Assembly: GCA_035559715.1 (NCBI GenBank)
Contig: DATMAW010000027.1
Span: 1 to 28,834 of the forward strand
Reading direction: 5' to 3'
DNA: 28,834 nt
Source: JACQHC01 sp035559715
GTDB taxonomy: Bacteria; Gemmatimonadota; Gemmatimonadetes; Gemmatimonadales; GWC2-71-9
Position numbers and translations under genes: made by a program. Below, piece after piece: positions 22,297 to 28,834 of this stretch. Within the stretch, counting starts at the first letter, position 1. Every line of letters starts with the position of its first letter. A model generated the notes under the pieces. It was given only the letters and a program-made list of their open reading frames with translations, did no database searches and was not told the DNA's origin.

Positions 22297-24255
22297 ATGC
22301 GCCTTCGACTCTTGCTCGCGGCGCCGTGGATCGCGGCGCCGCTGGTGGCTCAGGCCCCCGTCATCACGCCGGCCGGCGATCCCTCCGTCCGCTCGGACAC
22401 CATCTACCGTCTCGCCGTCAATCCGGCCGACTACCCCGACGAACCGTTCGTCTTCCTGCTGGACGATGGCGTGGTCGTTCACGAGGCCGACGGCCGCGGC
22501 CGAAGCACGTATCGCCAGGTGGTGCAAATTCTCACCCGCGAAGCCGCCGAGCGATGGGGAGAGCAGACGTTCTCATACGTGGACAAGCGCGAGCGGCTCA
22601 CCGTGAACTGGGTGCGCGTGCTCGGCCTCGACGGCCGGGTGATCAGCGATCGCCCGACGCACGAGCAGGAGACCGCGGCACCCGTCCCGATGCAGTACCC
22701 CGTGTACACCGACACGAGAATCCGCCGCCTGACACTGGGTGGCGTGGAACCGGGCACCATCGTGGATTTCAGCTACACCACCGAGATCATCGAGCCCGTG
22801 ATGCCCCGAAGCTTCACGAACTCGTGGAGCGTCACCACCGGCAGTCCGGTACTGAGATCCCGACTCATCGTGGATGTGCCCGCCTCGCTCACGCCGCGCA
22901 TCCAGGAGTGGAACGTCCGCTTCCAGCGGGAGACGCGAAACGAGCGCGGCCGCCGCGTGTACGTGTGGGCCACGAAGGACGTTCCCGCCGGCCAGCCCGA
23001 ACCGTTCGCGGCGTGGCCCAACGAGGTGGACGTCTCGGTCACGGTCGGCGCTCCGGTCACGTGGGACGACATGGCGCGCTGGTACTGGGACTTGGCGCGC
23101 GATCGATACACCATGACACCGGACGTGGAGCAGGTCTTCCGGCTCGCGACCGTCGGGGCCAGGACGCGATCCGACTCGTTACGAGCTGTGTATCGCTGGG
23201 TCGCTCAGGAGATCCGTTACGTGTCGCTCTCGCTCGGGCGCGGCGGGTATCAGCCGCGGCCGGCCACCGAAGTGATCCGGACCAAACTGGGGGACTGCAA
23301 GGACAAGGCGACCCTGCTCATCGCGCTCGCAGCTCGGATGAACGTGAGGGCGTTTCCCGTCATTGTGAGCCTGAGCGGCCGTCCCGACAGCGCCATGCCC
23401 ACGCCCGGCGCGTTCGATCACGTGATCGTGGCCGTGGAGGACGGCGGAACGCGCGTGTTCGCCGATCCCACGGCCGAACTCTCGCCGTTCGGCGAGTTGT
23501 CACCGCAGTTGCAGGGTGAGGTCGGGCTGCTGGTGCACCACGATGGCCGCGGGGAGTTGGTCACGTTGCCCGACACGCCGCCCAGCGCGAACGGAACCGT
23601 CACCGTGCTGCGCGGCGAACTGAAGCCCGACGGGTCGTTCGCCGGACGCTACTCACAGACCGCCAGCGGCTCGGCACAGTATGGCCTACGGGAATCGCTG
23701 TCCAGCTCCGCCATGATGACGGCGAGCGAGCGAGACCGCATGACGCGGGCACTCGCCGGCTCGGTATTCGAGGGCGCGAGCGGCGACAGCCTGTCGGTGT
23801 TCGACGGCCGTGACCTCGAGGCCCTGCCGCGGATCTCGCTCGCGATCACCGCGCCCCGAGCGGCCGCTCGCTCGGGGCCGGACTACATCTTCAAGCTCCC
23901 GATTCCGAGCTACCCGTTGTCGCAACTCGTGGCGGAGTTGGAGGCGCGCCCCTCCCGCCGCTATCCGATCGACGTCGAGGAGCTGTTCGGCCCCACCACG
24001 ATGGAGTGGGCGCTCGACATCACGTTGCCCGAGGGCTGGCGGCCCCGGCTTCCCTCGAACGTGGAGGCCACCAGCCGGTTCGGAACCTACCGCTCTACGT
24101 ACGCCGTGGAGGGTCGCATGCTGCGCGTGGAACGGCGTGTGACCGGCCGGCGGGGCATTGAGCCGCCGGAGGCCATCGGTGAGTTGATCGGTTGGCTCAA
24201 GGCGATCGCCGCCGACGACGTGCCGTACATCGTGTTCGAGACCGCGAGGAACTGA
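22297..24255 (+). CDS. DUF3857 and transglutaminase-like domain protein
   Basis: 652-residue exported protein. A signal peptide (RLRLLLAAPWIAAPLVAQA) precedes a DUF3857 domain (VVVHEADGRGRSTYRQVVQI; RIRRLTLGGVEPGTIVDFSY) and a transglutaminase-like fold. The fold's Cys-His-Asp triad is visible as Cys334 in KLGDCKDKATLL, His375 in AFDHVIVAV and Asp390 in VFADPTAELS. WVAQEIRYVSLSLGRGGYQP before the Cys is also typical. The C-terminal 250 residues are beta-rich, as in other members. These periplasmic proteins are common in Bacteroidota, Gemmatimonadota and Acidobacteriota but their substrates are unknown; protease or amidase-like activity is possible. ATG 22297 starts the signal peptide. It is convergent with the next gene, with 12 bases between stops. 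Confidence 0.88.
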   Translation: MRLRLLLAAPWIAAPLVAQAPVITPAGDPSVRSDTIYRLAVNPADYPDEPFVFLLDDGVVVHEADGRGRSTYRQVVQILTREAAERWGEQTFSYVDKRERLTVNWVRVLGLDGRVISDRPTHEQETAAPVPMQYPVYTDTRIRRLTLGGVEPGTIVDFSYTTEIIEPVMPRSFTNSWSVTTGSPVLRSRLIVDVPASLTPRIQEWNVRFQRETRNERGRRVYVWATKDVPAGQPEPFAAWPNEVDVSVTVGAPVTWDDMARWYWDLARDRYTMTPDVEQVFRLATVGARTRSDSLRAVYRWVAQEIRYVSLSLGRGGYQPRPATEVIRTKLGDCKDKATLLIALAARMNVRAFPVIVSLSGRPDSAMPTPGAFDHVIVAVEDGGTRVFADPTAELSPFGELSPQLQGEVGLLVHHDGRGELVTLPDTPPSANGTVTVLRGELKPDGSFAGRYSQTASGSAQYGLRESLSSSAMMTASERDRMTRALAGSVFEGASGDSLSVFDGRDLEALPRISLAITAPRAAARSGPDYIFKLPIPSYPLSQLVAELEARPSRRYPIDVEELFGPTTMEWALDITLPEGWRPRLPSNVEATSRFGTYRSTYAVEGRMLRVERRVTGRRGIEPPEAIGELIGWLKAIAADDVPYIVFETARN

Positions 24256-24267
24256 CCCGAACGGCGC

Positions 24268-25749
24268 TTACCAGTACCCCAGCACCTTCCACCACGCCAC
24301 GCCCACCGTCAGCCAGATCGCCAGGCTGGCGAAGGATCCCACGAGCCCGATGCGCCACCAGGTGGCCTGGGAAACGTAGCCCGCCCCGAAGTAGATCGGG
24401 CCCGGTGTCGTGCCGTAGTGGGTGAGCCCGGCCATCAAGTTGGAACAGTACGCGAGCGACAGGACGGCGATCCCGGCTGGCGCACCCGCCGCCAGCATGA
24501 CCGCGAGGAACGGCGTGTACATGGCCGTGGCGTGCGCCGTGATGCTCGCGAACCCGTAGTGCGCGTAGAAATAGACCAGCAACAGACCGAGCAGCGCGCT
24601 CCCCCAGGCCCAACCCTGGGTGTAGCCCGCGGTCGCCTGCGCGAATCGGTCCGTGATGCCTGTTTCGGCGAGTGCGCCCGCGAGCCGGACCAGTCCACCG
24701 TACCAGATGAACACGTCCCACCCGCCGCGCTCGGATTTCACGTCCTCCCAGTCGAGCACGCCTGAGAGCAAGAGCACGCAGATCCCGAGCAGCGCGATGG
24801 CGGCGTAATGGATCTTGTGCAGCGCGGTCGTCATCCACAGCACGGCCACGAGGCCGAACACCAACATCATCAGTTTCTCGGAGTGCGACATCGGCCCCAT
24901 CCGCTCCAGCTCCTCGCGCGCCAGCGCCGCCGCTCGCGGCGTGTGCTTCACTTCGGGCGGGGAGAGCCGATACACGATGAGCCCGGCTACGAATAGGCCG
25001 ATCAACCCCGGTACGATGGCACCCAGGAGCCAGCGCCCATAGGTGAGCTCGAACCGCGCCGTCTGCATCGCGAACGACGCGATCAACGCGTTGGAGGCCT
25101 GCCCCGTGAGGTACATGGCGCAGCTCACCACGCCGCACTGATAGATCACGTTCATCAAGAACGTGCCCAGTCGGGCCGCTGAGGGACCGGGCCGCGAGTC
25201 GTACGCCTCGGCCAGGCTCTTGGCGATGGGAAACACGATCCCCCCGGATCGCGCCCCGTTCGACGGAATGAAGCTCGCGAGCAGACAATCGGTGAGGGCG
25301 AGGGCGTAGCCCAGTCCCAGCGAACGCTTGCCGATCGCGCGAATGAACACGAAGGCGATCCGACGGCCCAATCCCGTCTTGATCATGCCGCGCGACATGA
25401 AAAACGCCGCGAGCACGAGCCAGACGATGGGATCGCCGTAGCCGGCGAGCGCCTCCGCCACGGGGAGGATTCCGAGCATCGCCGTGGCGCCCACCCCCAA
25501 GAGCACCATCGCCCCACCCGGCAGCGGCCCGACCGTGAGCCCCAGGACCGTCGCCACGAAGATGGCGAGCAAGCGCCACGAGTCCGCCGTGATCCCGTCG
25601 GGCCGCGGCGCCAGCGCGATGGCGAGACCCACGCCCAGCACGATCGCCCAGCGCACGGCCCGAGCACGCCGATCTAGCGCCTTGGGAGACGGGTCGGACG
25701 TCGCGGCGAGCACAGGCTCCTGGGCGGTCGGGTTAACGGGAAGCTCCAT
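24268..25749 (-). CDS. DASS family anion transporter (SLC13/CitT-like)
   Basis: 493-residue inner-membrane carrier of the divalent anion:sodium symporter family, closest in motif to CitT/TtdT and plastid oxoglutarate-malate translocators. About 12 hydrophobic segments are visible. The two substrate-site hairpin motifs are SFIPSNGARSGGIVFPIAKS and LTHYGTTPGPIYFGAGYVSQ. The first SNT-type motif reads SNG, so one substrate or cation contact differs from classical sodium symporters; the CitT branch works as an antiporter, so exchange of dicarboxylates or citrate is a reasonable guess. Other family sequence includes GDPIVWLVLAAFFMSRGMIK and WEDVKSERGGWDVFIWYGGL. The start is ATG 25749 with no clear ribosome site. 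It lies 77 bases downstream of mtgA on the same strand. Confidence 0.9.
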   Translation of the reverse strand: MELPVNPTAQEPVLAATSDPSPKALDRRARAVRWAIVLGVGLAIALAPRPDGITADSWRLLAIFVATVLGLTVGPLPGGAMVLLGVGATAMLGILPVAEALAGYGDPIVWLVLAAFFMSRGMIKTGLGRRIAFVFIRAIGKRSLGLGYALALTDCLLASFIPSNGARSGGIVFPIAKSLAEAYDSRPGPSAARLGTFLMNVIYQCGVVSCAMYLTGQASNALIASFAMQTARFELTYGRWLLGAIVPGLIGLFVAGLIVYRLSPPEVKHTPRAAALAREELERMGPMSHSEKLMMLVFGLVAVLWMTTALHKIHYAAIALLGICVLLLSGVLDWEDVKSERGGWDVFIWYGGLVRLAGALAETGITDRFAQATAGYTQGWAWGSALLGLLLVYFYAHYGFASITAHATAMYTPFLAVMLAAGAPAGIAVLSLAYCSNLMAGLTHYGTTPGPIYFGAGYVSQATWWRIGLVGSFASLAIWLTVGVAWWKVLGYW

Positions 25750-25826
25750 TCGCGGGCGTCAGGCTCATCCGTGGCGGCCGCCAAAGTACAGCGCGCCCGG
25801 CGCCCGCGTCCATCGCGCAGCCGCGT

Positions 25827-26723
25827 TCAACGTATCGAGTCGGTCCGGACGAGCGGCGTCTCCCGGCGAGTCTGCGGGGTGTCGGCGATCTGGCCCGCAC
25901 CGGTATCCACGAGGGGCGTGTCGGGGATCCTGATCGAATCCTGAACGGCCCGAAGCAGAGAGTCGAGATCCGGCAGGGCAATCGGAATGGTATCGGCCGA
26001 CCCCCTCCTCCCACCACCCACGGCCCGCCACAGGAACGTGGCGACGTCCATGCGACGCCTGATTTCGCTGACGTAGCGGCGGTAGCCCGCGGACGTCACA
26101 CCCGGATGCCAGGTCGCCGGCCGGGGAAGGCTCGCCGCGAGCTGCGCCGCCTCTTCCTCGGTCAGCGCGTCGGCGGCCTTGCCGAAGTATGCTTGCGCGG
26201 CCGCTTCGGCGCCGTACACGCCGCGCCCGAACTCGACCACGTTGAGGTACAGCTCCAGGATGCGCCGTTTGGAGAGATGGCGCTCGAGCTGCCTCGTGAG
26301 CACCGCTTCCTTCAGCTTGCGCAGCGGATTGCGCGACGGCGAGAGCCACAGGTTCTTGGCGAGTTGCTGGGTGATCGTGGACGCGCCACGTGGAGCTTCC
26401 ATCTCCCGCAGCGCTTTCGTGATCGCGGCTTTCAACTCGCTGCTCGAGAAGCCTCGGTGCGAGAAGAACTCCAGGTCTTCCGCGGCCACCACGGCGCGCT
26501 TGAGATGCAGAGAGATCCGCTCGTAGGGCACCGGTCGCCACGCGACCCTGTCCGGCTGCCCGGCGGCCCGGCGGCTTTCGCGATAGCGCTCGATGAACGC
26601 CGTGGTCTCGGGGTTTCGGTCGGCGAGCGCTTCCACGTCGGGCCACGTGAGCCACCAGTAGGCCGAGGCCGCGACGAAGGCCCCGGGGATCGCCACGGCG
26701 GCCCACCGCCTAGCCGCGCGCAC
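25827..26723 (-). CDS. mtgA: Monofunctional peptidoglycan glycosyltransferase (GT51)
   Basis: About 298 residues: an N-terminal membrane anchor (AAVAIPGAFVAASAYWWLTW) and one GT51 domain that polymerises lipid II into glycan strands on the periplasmic face. The five family motifs can be followed: AAEDLEFFSHRGF with catalytic Glu82, GASTITQQLAKNLWLSPSR, the second catalytic Glu in RKLKEAVLTRQLERHLSKR, and ILELYLNVVEFGRGVYGAEA. There is no transpeptidase domain, hence monofunctional. The roughly 60-residue C-terminal tail (DSLLRAVQDSIRIPDTPLVD) is longer than in E. coli MtgA and unassigned. Start: GTG 26723 overlaps the terC stop by 14 bases and keeps the anchor intact; GTG 26696 is an alternative. 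A longer frame to 26819 runs antisense-free but out of frame over terC. Confidence 0.9.
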   Translation of the reverse strand: MRAARRWAAVAIPGAFVAASAYWWLTWPDVEALADRNPETTAFIERYRESRRAAGQPDRVAWRPVPYERISLHLKRAVVAAEDLEFFSHRGFSSSELKAAITKALREMEAPRGASTITQQLAKNLWLSPSRNPLRKLKEAVLTRQLERHLSKRRILELYLNVVEFGRGVYGAEAAAQAYFGKAADALTEEEAAQLAASLPRPATWHPGVTSAGYRRYVSEIRRRMDVATFLWRAVGGGRRGSADTIPIALPDLDSLLRAVQDSIRIPDTPLVDTGAGQIADTPQTRRETPLVRTDSIR

Positions 26724-27657
26724 CCTTCTGGCCGCCGGCACCGGCGCCCGGCGTGGCGCCCCCTGGCGGGGGCGCAAACAAGGAGACCACAACCGAAACC
26801 AGGAGCAGCGTTGCCACAACGCCCAACGCCACGGCCGTGGGCACCTCGATGATATCCGAGAAGGTCATCTTCAGGCCGACGAACACCAGGATCAGCGACA
26901 ACCCGTACTTGAGGTAGTGGAACATCTGCATGAAGCCCGCGAGCACGAAGTAGAGCGCGCGCAGGCCCAGGATGGCAAACACATTGGACGTATAGACGAT
27001 GAATGGATCCGTCGAGATCGCGAGCACGGCCGGCACGGAGTCCACGGCGAACACCACGTCGGTGGATTCGACGACGGTGAGCACCACGAGAAGCGGCGTG
27101 GCCACGGTCTTGCCCATGCGCCGGATCAGGAACCGCCCGCCGTGGTACCGCTTGGTCACCGGGAACAGCCGCCGCATCAGCTTCAGGACCGGATTCTTCT
27201 CGGGGTGGATCTCCAGCTCCCCGGCGAACGCCATGCGAAGGCCCGTCACGATCAGGAACGCGCCGAAGACGTACACGATGGCGTGGACCTTGTGGATCAG
27301 CACGACACCGGCGGTGACGAGGATCGCCCGCATCACCACCGCGCCCACGATCCCCCAGAACAACACCCGGTGCTGGTACTCCGTCGGCACGCGGAAGTAC
27401 GAGAACACCATCAAGAACACAAAGACGTTGTCGGCGGAGAGGGACCATTCGATCAGGTAGCCGGCGAGGAACGCAAAAGCGTCGTCCGGCCCGCGCCAGA
27501 AGTACACCACCCACATGAAGGCGAAGGCGAGCGTGAACCACGCGGCGGACCAGGCCAGCGCTTCGCGAAATCCGATGGCGTGCGCCCGGCGATGAAACAC
27601 GCCGAGGTCGAGCGCCAGCATGGCGACGACGGCAAGACCGAAGATGAGCCAGAGCAC
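26710..27657 (-). CDS. TerC family membrane protein (Alx-like)
   Basis: 315-residue integral membrane protein of the TerC family, with seven to nine helices. The acidic signature motifs are YLIEWSLSADNVFVFLMVFS near residue 70 and TVVESTDVVFAVDSVPAVLA near 200, whose Asp/Glu residues likely bind metal. The Alx/MeeF-type members export manganese or load it onto secreted proteins; tellurite resistance is a secondary phenotype. GELEIHPEKNPVLKLMRRLF is the usual cytoplasmic loop of the longer Alx-like members. The start is GTG 27657; it has no ribosome binding site because it lies 3 bases from a heptamer repeat array. The next internal ATG (27621) would remove half of helix 1. The Gly/Pro-rich C-terminal tail overlaps mtgA. 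Confidence 0.92.
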   Translation of the reverse strand: MLWLIFGLAVVAMLALDLGVFHRRAHAIGFREALAWSAAWFTLAFAFMWVVYFWRGPDDAFAFLAGYLIEWSLSADNVFVFLMVFSYFRVPTEYQHRVLFWGIVGAVVMRAILVTAGVVLIHKVHAIVYVFGAFLIVTGLRMAFAGELEIHPEKNPVLKLMRRLFPVTKRYHGGRFLIRRMGKTVATPLLVVLTVVESTDVVFAVDSVPAVLAISTDPFIVYTSNVFAILGLRALYFVLAGFMQMFHYLKYGLSLILVFVGLKMTFSDIIEVPTAVALGVVATLLLVSVVVSLFAPPPGGATPGAGAGGQKGARG

Positions 27658-27660
27658 AGG

Positions 27661-27811
27661 TGTCAGGTGTCGGGGGTCAGGGGTCGGGGGTCAGGGGTCA
27701 GGGGTCAGGGGTCAGGGGTCGGGTAAACCGAGTGCGGGTGAGGGAGTTCCCTGACACCCGGCACCTGACACCTGACACCCGACCCCTGGCGCCTGGCACC
27801 CGACACCCGAC
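27661..27811. repeat. Facing heptamer arrays (9 + 9 units), inverted
   Basis: From 27661 to 27723 there are nine consecutive 7-base units of form KGTCRGG (TGTCAGG, GGTCAGG, GGTCGGG). After a 25-base spacer (27724-27748) nine more units of the reverse-complement type (CCCTGAC, ACCTGAC, ACCCGAC and variants) run from 27749 to 27811. The two 63-base arrays can pair into a long imperfect hairpin. The structure fills almost the whole gap between the symporter stop and the terC start. There are no CRISPR-like unique spacers. Confidence 0.9.
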
Positions 27812-27813
27812 CA

Positions 27814-28834
27814 CTACGCCCGCCCGGCGTCCGCCCCTACCATTTCCGGCTTCCATTGGCCCTCGCTCCGGGCGATGTAGACCGCGGCCGTGAGGTCGCC
27901 GGTCACGTTGAGCGTTGTGCGGCACATGTCGAGAATGCGGTCAACGCCCAGGATGATGGCGATGGACTCCGGCGGCACGCCCACGGTGGCGAGCACCACC
28001 ATGATGAGCGGGAGCGAGCCACCGGGCACGCCCGCCGCGCCGATGGCCATCAGTACGGAAAGCAGGATCACGATGAGCTGCGAACCCAGGCTGAGGTCGA
28101 TCCCGAACACCTGAGCCAGGAACAGTACGGTGACGCCCTCGTACAACGCCGTGCCGTTCATGTTCATCGTGGCGCCGAGCGGGAGCACGAAGCCCGCGAT
28201 CTTGGGAGGAATCTTCAGATCCCGCTCGGCCACGGCGATGTTCGTCGGCAACGTGGCGTTGCTCGAGCTGGTGGAGAAGGCGGTGATCACGCTCGTCCAG
28301 GCGTTGCGCCAGAACACCACCGGGCTCAGACCGCCGACGATTCGCACCAGCGCGGACAAGGTCACGCTCGCGTGAATGAACAACCCCAGCAGCACCACGA
28401 TGACGTACACGCCCAGTTGGCGCAGCAGGTCCCATCCGAATCGAGACGTCGTGAAGAAGATGAGACCGAAGACGCCGTACGGCGCCAGCTTCATGGCGAA
28501 GTCAATGATCTTGATCACGATGTCGCCCACTGACTCGAGCAGCGCAATCATCGGCCTGGACCGCTCGGAGGGAATCAGTGTGAGCGCCGCGCCGACCATC
28601 AGCGCGAAGAAGATCACCGCCAGCATATCCATGTTGGCCGCAGCCTGAACGGGATTGCGCGGCACGATGTTTACGAACGTGTTGATGCCGAACCGGGTCT
28701 CGCCACCCGCCTGGAGTCCGGCCGCCTGCGAACGGTACGTTTCGAGCAACTGCTCCCGCACGGCCGGGTCCATTCCCGCCCCCGGGGCGATCGCGTTCAC
28801 GAGCAGCAGCCCAAGCGTCGCGGAAATGGCGGTG
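27814..28834 (-). CDS. Dicarboxylate/amino acid:cation symporter (DAACS), N-terminus cut by window edge
   Basis: At least 340 residues of a GltP/DctA-type sodium- or proton-coupled symporter, taking up glutamate, aspartate or C4-dicarboxylates. The family motifs are clear: TAFSTSSSNATLPTNI (hairpin 1 serine-rich motif), PLGATMNMNGTALYEG (helix 7 NMDGT-type motif, here NMNGT), AIGAAGVPGGSLPLIM (hairpin 2) and VDRILDMCRTTLNVTGDLTA (helix 8 substrate-binding Asp/Arg/Thr). The frame continues to the right edge: codons before GTG 28800 read TLGLLLVN, typical of helix 4 or so, so the true start lies outside the window and GTG 28800 is internal. R in DMCRTTLN favours acidic substrates. NMNGT replaces the Asp of NMDGT, as in some family members. 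Confidence 0.93.
   Translation of the reverse strand, partial: TAISATLGLLLVNAIAPGAGMDPAVREQLLETYRSQAAGLQAGGETRFGINTFVNIVPRNPVQAAANMDMLAVIFFALMVGAALTLIPSERSRPMIALLESVGDIVIKIIDFAMKLAPYGVFGLIFFTTSRFGWDLLRQLGVYVIVVLLGLFIHASVTLSALVRIVGGLSPVVFWRNAWTSVITAFSTSSSNATLPTNIAVAERDLKIPPKIAGFVLPLGATMNMNGTALYEGVTVLFLAQVFGIDLSLGSQLIVILLSVLMAIGAAGVPGGSLPLIMVVLATVGVPPESIAIILGVDRILDMCRTTLNVTGDLTAAVYIARSEGQWKPEMVGADAGRA

Noticed and set aside
27661..27811. CRISPR array
   Set aside because: The units are 7 bases and contiguous, with no spacers and no cas genes nearby.

Overview
This is a high-GC chromosomal window, probably from a Gemmatimonadota-like soil or sediment bacterium. The lineage is inferred from GC-rich coding, three Hanks-type Ser/Thr kinases within 9 kb, periplasmic and outer-membrane protein types, and frequent overlapping start/stop junctions. 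There is no rRNA or other marker to prove it. I found no tRNA, rRNA, insertion sequence, integrase or CRISPR array, and the window looks like core chromosome with one decayed locus. Both ends cut a gene: an MFS transporter on the left and a dicarboxylate/cation symporter on the right.

Layout. 1-7883 (minus strand) is a seven-gene run, in transcription order: cupredoxin, membrane sensor Ser/Thr kinase, phosphomannose-isomerase-type cupin, sugar-nucleotide transferase, isopropylmalate-synthase-like enzyme, DUF885 protein and MFS transporter. 7949-12646 (plus) holds an outer-membrane barrel, a zinc-ribbon/PEGA Ser/Thr kinase coupled to a periplasmic repeat protein, and a PflX-like radical SAM enzyme. 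12658-14163 (minus) is a third Ser/Thr kinase, divergent from a plus-strand trio at 14218-16438: a TPM-domain protein, a nucleotidyltransferase-fold protein with an altered active site, and LemA. 16506-20562 (minus) carries the complete F0 part of an F-type ATP synthase with accessory and delta genes (atpZ, atpI-like, atpB, atpE, atpF, atpH). It is followed by a 3-hydroxyisobutyrate-dehydrogenase-family gene rather than by atpA, atpG, atpD and atpC. 20649-24255 (plus) has a MoxR AAA+ ATPase, a deletion scar joining remnants of a MacA-like adaptor and a MacB-like permease, and a DUF3857/transglutaminase protein. 24268-28834 (minus) holds a dicarboxylate symporter, a TerC-family protein, a monofunctional peptidoglycan glycosyltransferase and a DASS-family anion transporter.

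How the genes may work together. The left half is rich in signalling and envelope functions. The cupredoxin and the sensor kinase overlap at their stop/start junction, and an outer-membrane protein is divergently transcribed from the cupredoxin, so a periplasmic copper or redox input to a cytoplasmic kinase is plausible. The F0 operon is tightly overlapped except for a structured gap before atpE, the gene whose product is needed in most copies.

Most notable observations: (1) the sensor kinase seems to start at a non-AUG codon (ATT or ATC) behind a strong Shine-Dalgarno sequence, since the nearest conventional start cuts its first membrane helix; (2) two facing arrays of nine 7-bp units each lie between the symporter and terC; (3) the macA/macB scar; (4) an F0-only ATP synthase operon; (5) the TPM / altered nucleotidyltransferase / LemA trio. 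Function assignments come from motif recognition by eye; no database search was run.
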